A stretch of 64,000 nt of DNA from the NCBI GenBank assembly GCA_033675265.1, contig JAUJYZ010000209.1, forward strand, positions 790,045 to 854,044, read 5' to 3'. Source of the DNA: Actinostola sp. cb2023 (lineage: Eukaryota > Cnidaria > Anthozoa > Actiniaria > Actinostolidae). Of this stretch, positions 53,655-64,000 are shown piece after piece. A program made the translations under genes and the position numbers. How positions within the stretch are numbered: position 1 is the stretch's first letter; the number at the start of each line of letters is the position of its first letter. The notes below the pieces were generated by a model. It made no database searches and was not told the origin of the DNA. It saw nothing but the letters and a program-made list of their open reading frames with translations.

Positions 53655-54352
53655 CCATGTTACGAATAAATGGATGAATTGGATGAATGAATGAAGGAAC
53701 GAATGAATGACTAAATAGATGGGTGAATGAATGGACGAATAAACGAAAGAATGATTGATTGGATGGATGGATGGATGGATGAATGGGTGGATAGATGAAT
53801 GGATGGATCGATAGATGAGTGACTGAATGGATGGATGGATGAATGACTGGATGGATGGATGGATGGATGGATGAACGATTGGTTGGATGGATGGATGAAT
53901 GGGTGGATAGATGAATGGATGGATCGATAGATGAATGACTGAATGGATGGATGGATGAATGGATGGATGGATGGATGGGTGAATGGATGGATGGATGGAT
54001 GGATGACTGAATGGATGGATGGATGGATGAATGGATGGATGGATGGATGGGTGAATGGATGGATGGATGGATGGGTGAATGGATGGATGGATGGATGACT
54101 GAATGGATGGATGGATGGATGGATGAATGGATGGATGGGTGAATGGATGGATGGATGGATGGATGGATGGATGACTGAATGGATGGATGGATGGATGGAT
54201 GGATGGATGGATGGATGGATGGATGGATGGATGGATGACTGAATGGATGGATGGATGACTGAATGGATGGATGGATGGATGGATGGATGGATGGATGGAT
54301 GGATGGATGGATGGATGGATGGATGGATGGATGACTGGATGGATGGATCGGA
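53655..54352. repeat. ATGG/ATGA tetranucleotide tract, about 700 bp
   Basis: Repeats of ggat with scattered gaat, gact and gggt variants. Blocks such as gactgaatggatgg recur at varying spacing. The 263-codon minus frame (Ile-His-Pro-Ser repeats) is an artefact of the tract. Confidence 0.95.
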
Positions 54353-54382
54353 ATAACTGCACTATGTACAATGTTTTCATAG

Positions 54383-54537
54383 AGTGTTCAAGTGCTCTTG
54401 GTATGATTGGGGGTAACATCACTGATGGACAGATCACTGCTTCGTCCTCGATAGACGATAATCACGGTGCGGCGAACGCACGTCTAAATAGCAGTAGTGC
54501 GTGGTGTGCCAACGCTTCTGACTATTACTACATACAG
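54383..54537 (+). CDS. F5/8 type C domain, exon 1
   Basis: 155 bp, phase 1 to 0, acceptor tttcatag, donor gtagga. It encodes [48 protein letters not shown], the start of a discoidin domain. The reading continues directly as VDL in exon 60818, giving the family's IQVDL motif, which strongly supports splicing across the 6-kb repeat intron. Confidence 0.9.
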
Positions 54538-54639
54538 GTAGGAAAATGTTTCACTTGTTATTCCTTAAATGAACACCATTAATTGCTTCCAATAGTATTA
54601 CTGCACATATGTGAGACCCAAAGCTGAGGTTTGGTGATG

Positions 54640-57600
54640 GTAGTGTTAGTAGTGGTGGTGATACATAGCGGTACTGGTAGTGACAGTGGTGGAGGTGATG
54701 GTGGTCGGTGGTGGTAGAAGTGATTGTACTACGGGTAGTGGCAGTGACAGTGGTGGAGGTGATGGTGGTCGGTGGTGGTAGAAGTGATTGTACTACGGGT
54801 ACTGGTAGTGACAGTGGTGGAGGTGATGGTGGTCGGTGGTGGTAGAAGTGATTGTACTACGGGTACTGGTAGTGACAGTGGTGGAGGTGATGGTGGTCGG
54901 TGGTGGTAGAAGTGATTGTACTACGGGTAGTGGTAGTGACAGCGGTGGTGGTAGTGGTGGTGGTGGTAGTGGTAGAAGTGAATGTACTACGGGTAGTGGT
55001 AGTGACAGCGGTGGTGGTAGTGGTGATGGTAGTGGTGGTAGTGGTAGAAGTGATTGTACTACGGGTAGTAGTAGTGACAGCGGTGGAGGTGATGGTGGTG
55101 GTGGTGGTAGAAGTGATTGTACTACGGGTAGTAGTAGTGACAGTGGTGGAGGTGATGGTAGTGGTGGTGGTAGAAGTGATTGTACTACGGGTAGTGGTAG
55201 TGACAGCGGTGGTGGTAGTGGTGATGGTAGTGGTGGTAGTGGTAGAAGTGATTGTACTACGGGTAGTAGTAGTGACAGCGGTGGTGGTAATGGTGATGGT
55301 AGTGGTGGTGGTAGAAGTGATTGTACTACGGGTAGTGGCAGTGACAGTGGTGGAGGTGATGGTGGTCGGTGGTGGTAGAAGTGATTGTACTACGGGTAGT
55401 AGTAGTGACAGCGGTGGTGGTGGTAGTGGTGATGGTAGTGGTGGTGGTAGAAGTGATTGTACTACGGGTACTGGTAGTGACAGTGGTGGAGGTGATGGTG
55501 GTCGGTGGTGGTAGAAGTGATTGTACTACGGGTACTGGTAGTGACAGTGGTGGAGGTGATGGTGGTCGGTGGGTGGTAGAAGTGATTGTACTACGGGTAG
55601 TGGTAGTGACAGCGGTGGTGGTGATGGTAGTGGTGGTGGTAGAAGTGATTGTACTACGGGTAGTGGTAGTGACAGCGGTGGTGGTGGTAGTGGTGGTAGT
55701 GGTAGAAGTGAGTGATTGTACTACGGGTAGTGGTAGTGACAGCGGTGGTGTGGTAGTGGTGGTGGTAGAAGTGATTGTACTACGGGTAGTGGTAGTGACA
55801 GCGGTGGTGGTAGTGGTGATGGTAGTGGTGGTAGTGGTAGAAGTGATTGTACTACGGGTAGTAGTAGTGACAGCGGTGGTGGTAGTGGTGATGGTAGTGG
55901 TGGTGGTAGAAGTGATTGTACTACGGGTAGTGGTAGTGACAGTGGTGGAGGTGATGGTGGTCGGTGGTGGTAGAAGTGATTGTACTACGGGTACTGGTAG
56001 TGACAGTGGTGGAGGTGATGGTGGTCGGTGGTGGTAGAAGTGATTGTACTACGGGTAGTGGTAGTGACAGTGGTGGAGGTGATGGTAGTGGTGGTGGTGG
56101 TAGAAGTGATTGTACTACGGGTAGTGGTAGTGACAGCGGTGGTGGTAGTGGAGATGGTAGTGGTGGTGGTGGTAGAAGTGATTGTACTACGGGTAGTGGT
56201 AGTGACAGCGGTGGTGGTAGTGGTGGTGGTGGTAGAAGTGATTGTACTACGGGTAGTGGTAGTGACAGCGGTGGTGGTAGTGGTGATGGTAGTGGTGGTA
56301 GTGGTAGAAGTGATTGTACTACGGGTAGTAGTAGTGACAGCGGTGGTGGTAGTGGTGATGGTAGTGGTGGTGGTAGAAGTGATTGTACTACGGGTAGTGG
56401 TAGTGACAGTGGTGGAGGTGATGGTGGTCGGTGGTGGTAGAAGTGATTGTACTACGGGTACTGGTAGTGACAGTGGTGGAGGTGATGGTAGTGGTGATGG
56501 TAGTGGTGGTAGAAGTGATTGTACTACGGGTAGTGGTAGTGACAGCGGTGGTGGTAGTGGTGATGGTAGTGGTGGTGGTAGAAGTGATTGTACTACGGGT
56601 AGTAGTAGTGACAGCGGTGGTGGTAGTGGTGATGGTAGTGGTGGTGGTAGAAGTGATTGTACTACGGGTAGTGGTAGTGACAGCGGTGGTGGTAGTGGTA
56701 GTGGTAGAAGTGATTGTACTACGGGTAGTGGTAGTGACAGCGGTGGTGGTAGTGGTGATGGTAGTGGTGGTAGTGGTAGAAGTGATTGTACTACGGGTAG
56801 TAGTAGTGACAGCGGTGGTGGTAGTGGTGATGGTAGTGGTGGTGGTAGAAGTGATTGTACTACGGGTAGTGGTAGTGACAGTGGTGGAGGTGATGGTGGT
56901 CGGTGGTGGTAGAAGTGATTGTACTACGGGTACTGGTAGTGACAGTGGTGGAGGTGATGGTGGTCGGTGGTGGTAGAAGTGATTGTACTACGGGTAGTGG
57001 TAGTGACAGTGGTGGAGGTGATGGTAGTGGTGGTGGTGGTAGAAGTGATTGTACTACGGGTAGTGGTAGTGACAGCGGTGGTGGTAGTGGAGATGGTAGT
57101 GGTGGTGGTGGTAGAAGTGATTGTACTACGGGTAGTGGTAGTGACAGCGGTGGTGGTAGTGGTGGTGGTGGTAGAAGTGATTGTACTACGGGTAGTGGTA
57201 GTGACAGCGGTGGTGGTAGTGGTGATGGTAGTGGTGGTAGTGGTAGAAGTGATTGTACTACGGGTAGTAGTAGTGACAGCGGTGGTGGTAGTGGTGATGG
57301 TAGTGGTGGTGGTAGAAGTGATTGTACTACGGGTAGTGGTAGTGACAGTGGTGGAGGTGATGGTGGTCGGTGGTGGTAGAAGTGATTGTACTACGGGTAC
57401 TGGTAGTGACAGTGGTGGAGGTGATGGTAGTGGTGGAGGTAGTGGTGATGGTGGTCGGTGGTGGTAGAAGTGATTGTACTACGGGTAGTGGTAGTGACAG
57501 CGGTGGTGGTAGTGGTGATGGTAGTGGTGGTGGTAGAAGTGATTGTACTACGGGTAGTAGTAGTGACAGCGGTGGTGGTAGTGGTGATGGTAGTGGTGGT

Positions 57601-60600
57601 GGTAGAAGTGATTGTACTACGGGTAGTGGTAGTGACAGCGGTGGTGGTGACAGCGGTGATGGTAGTGGTGGTGGTAGAAGTGATTGTACTACGGGTAGTG
57701 GTAGTGACAGTGGTGGAGGTGATGGTGGTCGGTGGTGGTAGAAGTGATTGTACTACGGGTACTGGTAGTGACAGTGGTGGAGGTGATGGTAGTGGTGATG
57801 GTAGTGGTGGTGGTAGAAGTGATTGTACTACGGGTAGTAGTAGTGACAGTGGTGGAGGTGGTGGTGGTCGGTGGTGGTAGAAGTGATTGTACCACGGGTA
57901 GTGGTAGTGACAGTGGTGGAGGTGATGGTAGTGGTGGTGGTAGAAGTGATTGTACTACGGGTAGTGGTAGTGACAGCGGTGGTGGTAGTGGTGATGGTAG
58001 TGGTGGTGGTAGAAGTGATTGTAACACGGGTAGTAGTAGTGACAGCGGTGGAGGTGATGGTAGTGGTGGTGGTAGAAGTGATTGTACTACGGGTAGTGGT
58101 AGTGACAGCGGTGGTGGTAGTGGTGGTGGTAGTGGTAGAAGTGATTGTACTACGGGTAGTGGTAGTGACAGCGGTGGTGGTAGTGGTGGTGGTAGTGGTA
58201 GTGGTAGAAGTGATTGTACTACGGGTAGTGGTAGTGACAGCGGTGGTGGTGGTGGAGGTGGTGGTAGTGGTGGTGGTAGAAGTGATTGTACTACGTTTAG
58301 TAGTAGTGACAGCGGTGGTGGTGGAGGTGATGGTAGTGGTGGTGGTAGAAGTGATTGTACTACGGGTAGTGGTAGTGACAGCGGTGGTGGTAGTGGGTGG
58401 TGGTGCTAGTGGTGGTGGTGGTAGTGGTGGTGGTAGAAGTGATTGTACTACGGGTAGTGGTAGTGACAGTGGTGGAGGTAGTGGTGGTGGTAGTGGTGGT
58501 GGTAGAAGTGATTGTACTACGGGTAGTGGTAGTGACAGCGGTGGTGGTGGAGGTGATGGTAGTGGTGGTGGTAGAAGTGATTGTACTACGGGTAGTGGTA
58601 GTGACAGCGGTGGTGGTAGTGGTGATGGTAGTGGTGGTGGTAGTAGTGATTGTACTACGGGTAGTGGTAGTGACAGCGGTGGTGGTGGTAGTGGTAGTGG
58701 TAGAAGTGATTGTACTACGGGTAGTGGTAGTGACAGCGGTGGTGGTAGTGGTGGTGGTAGAAGTGATTGTACTACGGGTAGTGGTAGTGACAGCGGTGGT
58801 GGTAGTGGTGGTGGTAGTGGTAGTGGTAGAAGTGATTGTACTACGGGTAGTGGTAGTGACAGCGGTGGCGGTAGTGGTGGTGGTAGTGGTAGTGGTAGAA
58901 GTGATTGTACTACGGGTAGTGGTAGTGACAGCGGTGGTGGTGGAGGTGGTGGTGGAGGTGGTGGTAGTGGTGGTGGTAGAAGTGATTGTACTACGTTTAG
59001 TAGTAGTGACAGCGGTGGTGGTGGAGGTGATGGTAGTGGTGGTGGTAGAAGTGATTGTACTACGGGTAGTGGTAGTGACAGCGGTGGTGGTAGTGGTGGT
59101 GGTAGTGGTGGTGGTAGAAGTGATTGTACTACGGGTAGTGGTAGTGACAGCGGTGGTGGTAGTGGTGATGGTAGTGGTAGTGGTAGAAGTGATTGTACTA
59201 CGGGTAGTGGTAGTGACAGCGGTGGTGGTGGTAGTGGTGGTGGTAGTGGTGGTGGTAGAAGTGATTGTACTACGGGTAGTGGTAGTGACAGCGGTGGAGG
59301 TGGTGGTAGTGGTGGTGGTAGAAGTGATTGTACTACGGGTAGTGGTAGTGACAGCGGTGGTGGTAGTGGTGGTGGTAGTGGTGGTGGTAGAAGTGATTGT
59401 ACTACGGGTAGTGGTAGTGACAGCGGTGGTGGTAGTGGTGGTGGTAGTGGTGGTGGTAGAAGTGATTGTACTACGGGTAGTGGTAGTGACAGCGGTGGTG
59501 GTGGAGGTGGTGGTAGTGGTGGTGGTAGAAGTGATTGTACTACGGGTAGTGGTAGTGACAGTGGTGGAGGTAGTGGTGGTGGTAGTGGTGGTGGTAGAAG
59601 TGATTGTACTACGGGTAGTGGTAGTGACAGCGATGGTGGTGGAGGTGGTGGAGGTGATGGTAGTGGTGGTGGTAGAAGTGATTGTACTACGGGTAGTGGT
59701 AGTGACAGCGGTGGTGGTAGTGGTGGTGGTAGTGGTAGTGGTAGAAGTGATTGTACTACGGGTAGTGGTAGTGACAGCGGTGGTGGTAGTGGTGGTGGTA
59801 GTGGTGGTGGTAGAAGTGATTGTACTACGGGTAGTGGTAGTGACAGCGGTGGTGGTAGTGGTGGTGGTAGTGGTGGTGGTAGAAGTGATTGTACTACGGG
59901 TAGTGGTAGTGACAGCGGTGGTGGTGGAGGTGGTGGTAGTGGTGGTGGTAGAAGTGATTGTACTACGGGTAGTGGTAGTGACAGTGGTGGAGGTAGTGGT
60001 GGTGGTAGTGGTGGTGGTAGAAGTGATTGTACTACGGGTAGTAGTAGTGACAGCGGTGGTGGTAGTGGTGGTGGTAGTGGTGGTGGTAGTGGTGGTGGTA
60101 GAAGTGATTGTACTACGGGTAGTGGTAGTGACAGCGGTGGTGGTAGTAGTGATGGTAGTGGTAGTGGTAGAAGTGATTGTACTACGGGTAGTGGTAGTGA
60201 CAGCGGTGGTGGTAGTGGTGATGGTAGTGGTGGTAGTGGTAGAAGTGATTGTACTACGGGTAGTAGTAGTGACAGCGGTGGTGGTAGTGGTGATGGTAGT
60301 GGTGGTGGTAGAAGTGATTGTACTACGGGTAGTGGTAGTGACAGCGGTGGCGGTAGTGGTGGTGGTAGTGGTGGTAGTGGTAGAAGTGATTGTACTACGG
60401 GTAGTAGTAGTGACAGCGGTGGTGGTAGTGGTGATGGTAGTGGTGGTGGTAGAAGTGATTGTACTACGGGTAGTGGTAGTGACAGCGGTGGTGGTAGTGG
60501 TGGTGGTAGTGGTAGTGGTAGAAGTGATTGTACTACGGGTAGTGGTAGTGACAGCGGTGGTGGTGGAGGTGATGGTAGTGGTGGTGGTAGAAGTGATTGT

Positions 60601-60717
60601 ACTACGGGTAGTAGTGGTGACAGCGGTGGTGGTAGTGGTGATGGTAGTGGTAGTGGTAGTGGTAGAAGTGATTGTACTACGGGTAGTGGTAGTGACAGCG
60701 GTGGAGGGAGGGTGGTG
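54640..60717 (+). repeat. 6-kb GGT/AGT-rich minisatellite, about 90 copies
   Basis: Each unit has a constant core gtagaagtgattgtactacg + ggtagtggtagtgacag followed by a variable run of ggt, agt, gat and gga triplets. Unit length therefore changes almost only in threes (about 54-84 bp). Frames remain open for up to 950 codons (RSDCTTGSGSDSGGG, or Val/Leu-rich in another frame). A block at 55964-56440 recurs exactly at 56903-57379, a higher-order period of 939 bp. The plus strand is nearly devoid of C outside the core. Wholly intronic. Confidence 0.95.
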
Positions 60718-60817
60718 GTGTAGGCAAGTTGGTGGTAGTGTTTTGTTAGCAGTTGTAGTAAGTGTAGCGATGGTTATTGCTTTTCATCCCAATATCTCTA
60801 TCCTACCTCGCCTACAG

Positions 60818-60974
60818 GTGGATTTGCTTAGTCAAACTCGAATATCCAAGATATCCATCCAAGGAACTTCTTTTGGTGTCCGTTTGCCATCATATATCAA
60901 ATCATTTACCATCTCCTATGCTAACTATGATAACCACTGGTTGTCCTACCTTCGTTCTGACGGTTTTTGTGTCG
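60818..60974 (+). CDS. F5/8 type C domain, exon 2
   Basis: 157 bp, acceptor gcctacag, donor gtaagt. It starts in phase 0: VDLLSQTRISKISIQG, then YIKSFTISYANYDNHW and RSDGFC. Family pattern IqvDLg....is.I..QG....w..sy.iqyS.D. It ends in phase 1, whereas the next recognisable exon (61368) must start in phase 0. Either a one-base error, a missed micro-exon or a non-canonical donor lies here. Confidence 0.8.
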
Positions 60975-61146
60975 GTAAGTTAATTACTGGTAACTGCATA
61001 AATACTACTTGTTGTCCTTATACCACTAGAAACACGCGCGCTCTTTAAACATCGGAAATTAGTGGGGAATTACCAAGGTTTGAAGATCGTGCGTTTTGTC
61101 CAATGTCGATGGTAACTCAACGGCGGATCGAGGGGGAGAGGAGGGG

Positions 61147-61269
61147 AGGGGGGGGGGGGGGGGGGGGGGGGGTTGTTGACCGGATCCCCCTGTCGTACCT
61201 GAGGTTCAATTGATTGTTTTATCCTTTTTGCCACAGGTTTTGAAGTAAATATACGTTTGCCCCCCACCC

Positions 61270-61303
<34 letters not shown>
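61147..61303. repeat. Poly-G tract facing poly-C tract
   Basis: About 30 consecutive G at 61143-61172, and about 36 C at 61268-61304, in the same intron about 100 bp apart. The two tracts are complementary and could form a hairpin, a G-quadruplex or an i-motif. Their exact lengths are likely unreliable in sequencing. Confidence 0.9.
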
Positions 61304-61306
<3 letters not shown>

Positions 61307-61367
61307 TCAAAAATTCCTGATTCCTGGATCGAGCCCTTAACTTGTTTATCTATTGTCACCACTACAG

Positions 61368-61509
61368 ATTATTCCAGCCAATAATGACGCTTCCTCGGTG
61401 GTTACCGCTGCACTGAACCCACCAATTGATGCTCGATATATTCGTATCAACCCACAATCATGGGTCAATGGCGTCTGTGCTAAACTGGAATTGTATGGAT
61501 GTGGACTTG
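61368..61509 (+). CDS. F5/8 type C domain, exon 3
   Basis: 142 bp, phase 0 to 1, acceptor actacag, donor gtaaga. It encodes IIPANNDASSVVTAALNPP, IDARYIRINPQSW, VCAKLELYGCGL, the C-terminal third of a discoidin domain (f.gN.d....v...l.pp..aRyiRi.P..w....clr.ElyGC). Phases match exon 18691-18829. Confidence 0.88.
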
Positions 61510-61991
61510 GTAAGAACCGATAAACCATATAGAAGGACCGGTAGGTCCCAGTAACCGTAGTCGACGAACCCCTCGTTTCGCCTGTATTTGTCAGCTCTGA
61601 GTAAATTCAACTTATGCGGCTTTCACCCATTAGTGCATCGGGGTTTAGGTGTAAGCTCAAAATATCCCTTCACCTCCCCTCCATGGTACTTCCAACATTT
61701 TCCAACCCCCTATCATTGTAGTAGTTACATGACACCCCACTCCCCATATGGTCTTGCCGTAAATATCCCTTCACCTCCCCTCCATGGTACTTCCAACATT
61801 TTCCAGCCCCCTATCATTGTAGTAGTGACACCCCACTCCCCATATGGTCTTGCCGTAAATACCACCTTTCAAACAAAGATGCAAAACAACGTAATCCCCT
61901 ACAATCCCCTCTGCCCTGATCAATGAAAGTCCCCCTTTGAAACATTGCACCATAATAAGATTGTGACATAGTATTGTTGTCCGTATTTTAG
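61510..61991. repeat. Intron with a 100-bp direct duplication
   Basis: The segment aaatatcccttcacctcccctccatggtac...catatggtcttgccgt occurs twice (from about 61660 and 61763) with a 5-bp difference (tagttacatgacacc versus tagtgacacc). No gene. Confidence 0.85.
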
Positions 61992-62117
61992 AATGTCAGA
62001 AGCCATTGGGAATGAAGAGGGGGTCGTATATACGATCGCCAAATAACTGTATCATCATCAAAAGATGGTCACGGGATTTCACAGGCTCGTCCAATGAACA
62101 AAGGATGGTGTCCAGTG
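61992..62117 (+). pseudogene. Next F5/8C exon 1, one base too long
   Basis: Acceptor attttag, phase 1: ECQKPLGMKRG as expected for a discoidin start. The frame must then shift by one base within gggggtcgtatatac to give DRQITVSSSKDGHG, SQARPMNKGWCP. Only in the shifted frame does it end in phase 0 at donor gtaaga, as the other exon 1 copies do. So a single inserted base breaks it, either a real mutation or a sequencing error in the G run. Confidence 0.75.
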
Positions 62118-62224
62118 GTAAGAACATACCCTCGTCCATTTCTAGTCACCAGTCCTCCACTTCCTCCTATCACAGGGAGACCACAAATGAGTTTCCTGCA
62201 AAGGAGGCTATATTTATTTTTTGT

Positions 62225-62945
62225 GGGATACGGGAAATGACTCGACTTTCTTGCGGGAAATGACTCGACTGTCTTGCGGGATACGACTCGACTGTCTTGC
62301 GGGAAATGACTGGACTTTCTTGCGGGAAATGACTCGACTGTCTTGCGGGATATGACTCGACTGTCTTGCGGGAAATGACTCGACTGTCTTGCGGGATATG
62401 ACTCGACTGTCTTGCGGGAAATGACTCGACTGTCTTGCGGGATATGACTCGACTGTCTTGCGGGAAATGACTCGACTGTCTTGCGGGATACGACTCGACT
62501 GTCTTGCGGAAATGACTCGACTGTCTTGCGGGATACGACTCGACTGTCTTGCGGGAAATGACTCGACTTTCTTGCGGGAAATGACTCGACTGTCTTGCGG
62601 GATACGACTCGACTGTCTTGCGGGAAATGACTCGACTGTCTTGCGGGATACGACTCGACTGTCTTGCGGGAAATGACTCGACTTTCTTGCGGGAAATGAC
62701 TCGACTGTCTTGCGGGATACGACTCGACTGTCTTGCGGGAAATGACTGGACTTTCTTGCGGGAAATGACTCGACTGTCTTGCGGGATATGACTCGACTGT
62801 CTTGCGGGAAATGACTCGACTGTCTTGCGGGATATGACTCGACTGTCTTGCGGGAAATGACTCGACTGTCTTGCGGGATATGACTCGACTGTCTTGCGGG
62901 ATATGACTCGACTGTCACCCCTTGCGGGAAATGACTCGACTGTCT
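62225..62945 (-). repeat. 23-bp minisatellite, about 31 copies
   Basis: Unit tcttgcgggaaatgactcgactg alternating with gggatacgactcgactgtct. Mostly 23 bp, with a 1-bp shorter copy at about 62508 and an insertion (caccc) near 62917. The 295-codon minus frame (FPARQSSHFPQDSRV repeats) is an artefact. It lies about 110 bp after the F5/8C donor. Confidence 0.94.
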
Positions 62946-63039
62946 ATCGTGAGATTGGATAGTTACTAAAATCAGATAGTAGAAGACCGTACACCAACGA
63001 TTAACAAGAGTAGAGTCGTAGAGTGTGCGCCCGGCTTTA

Positions 63040-64000
63040 GGAATGACATGATGGTTAACGTTTCTAGGCGACAGATAAAAATCACCATAGTTACAAATCA
63101 ACGTTTCAGGCCATTACGTTTTCTAGGCAACAGATAAATCACCATGGTTACAAATCAACATTCCCGCCATAGAAATAATAAAGTATTATTATTATTATTA
63201 CGTTTCTAGGCGACAGATAAAATCACCATGGTTACAAATCAACTTTCCCGCCATTGCGTTTCTAGGCGACAATAAATCACCATGGTTACAAATCAACTTT
63301 CCCCCGCCATTACGTTTCTAGGCAACAGATAAATCACCATGGTTACAAATCAACTTTCCCGCCATTACGTTTCTAGGCAACAGATAAATCACCATTATGC
63401 TTTGACACAAATATCCGGATATTTTTTGAGATATTTAGAAGCTCCTGGGATATTTAGATAACACGAGATATCTAGAAAAAAATATGATATTCTTTGGATA
63501 TTTAGGACTTAATTTTGGGTCTAAAACTCCAAATGACTACTAAAATCGACCAAAACTCACTGAAAACTAGTGAAATCCAACCAAATCGGCGCTACGGGTT
63601 CCCTGTGATCCTGGGGATCGAGGTTGGGGCCCGCCCCGCGCATATTTTTCAGGGCTCTCAAGTACTTTAATACTGTAACTGTCATGTTAATTTCTAAGAT
63701 TCACCATGCAATAAAAACTGTTTTTGTTACAAATACAATAGAGACGCACGAGTAATTAAAATATTCGTAAATATAATATGGATATTTGGGGATATTTAGA
63801 GAAATTTTCGAGATATTTAGGATTTTTTTGGGGATATTTTAGAGATTTTTTCGACAATTTCCGGAAACATATTTAGGCCATTTTTCAAGATATTTGTGTC
63901 AAGGCCTAATCACCATACAAATCAACTTTCCCGCCATTACGTTTCTAGGCAACAGATAAATCACCATCAACTTTCCCGCCATTACGTTGCTAGGCAACAG
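63040..64000. repeat. Irregular 57-bp repeat, interrupted by a MITE
   Basis: Copies of cgtttctaggcaacagataa, atcaccatggttacaaatca and actttcccgccatta run from about 63050 to 63395 and resume at 63910 to the window edge, with an ATT microsatellite at 63184-63200. No gene is visible in the last 900 bp. Confidence 0.88.
63396..63909. mobile_element. MITE inserted in the 57-bp repeat
   Basis: The left end ttatgctttgacacaaatat and right end gatatttgtgtcaaggcctaa are inverse copies (about 20 bp). The flanking repeat sequence atcaccat appears on both sides, consistent with an 8-9-bp target duplication. The 500-bp interior is full of gatatttag motifs and has no coding. Confidence 0.75.

Noticed and set aside
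53646..54437. 263-codon minus frame of Ile-His-Pro-Ser repeats
   Set aside because: Pure ATGG tetranucleotide tract with no splice or domain support.
57871..60723. 950-codon open frame (RSDCTTGSGSDSGGG repeats) and its 883-codon companion
   Set aside because: Both are by-products of a stop-free minisatellite with triplet-length variation. The flanking exons join in phase as IQ|VDL, and each frame has equally long competitors.
62214..63101. 295-codon minus frame
   Set aside because: 23-bp minisatellite with no recognisable domain.

Overview
The window is nuclear DNA of an invertebrate animal. Coding exons are short and flanked by canonical GT..AG introns, mostly in phase 1. Domains are metazoan: C-type lectin (CTLD), F5/8 type C (discoidin), laminin-G/pentraxin-like, SUEL galactose-binding lectin and a rhodopsin-class GPCR. 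The intergenic and intronic DNA is packed with foldback elements, MITEs, AAT/ATT microsatellites and minisatellites. An anthozoan cnidarian (sea anemone or coral) is my best guess, from the gene content and the style of the foldback repeats. The sequence alone does not prove this.

Layout. 1-3.3 kb: a 100-bp satellite, then a tandem array of eleven tRNA-Asp(GTC) units. 3.5-9.45 kb (minus strand): a CTLD gene with a signal-peptide exon and three CTLDs, the third cut short. 9.45-10.0 kb: a 555-bp shared upstream region. 10.0-29.0 kb (plus strand): a paralogous CTLD gene starting head-to-head with the first. It has the same first four CTLD exon positions and phases, then F5/8C, a CTLD remnant, LamG, CTLD, SUEL and four more CTLDs. 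49.5-62.1 kb (plus strand): two more split CTLDs and one to two F5/8C domains, with the same exon phases. This is either the 3' part of the same gene across a 20-kb intron or a neighbouring paralogue. No transmembrane segment or gene end was recognised.

29-49 kb is a transposon-rich interval. A class A GPCR gene on the minus strand is split by a 6.3-kb TIR transposon (34118-40442) with a 3-bp target duplication. Its roughly 1,570-residue protein gene has an XPG/FEN-like nuclease-type segment and a tesmin-like CXC tail, which suggests the Academ superfamily. Immediately upstream of the GPCR start lies a second, nested transposon complex (40732-45914). It holds a MULE-like element with a perfect 9-bp target duplication and another TIR element with a 7-bp duplication.

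Almost every long intron of the plus-strand lectin locus carries its own minisatellite (unit sizes near 69, 40, 39, 40, 78, 106, about 66 and 23 bp), one about 6 kb long. Several CTLD and F5/8C exons show single-base frameshifts or decayed duplicates, so the locus looks like an actively rearranging lectin-receptor region. Exon calls rest on reading frame, splice sites, phase agreement and family motifs. No transcript or database evidence was available.
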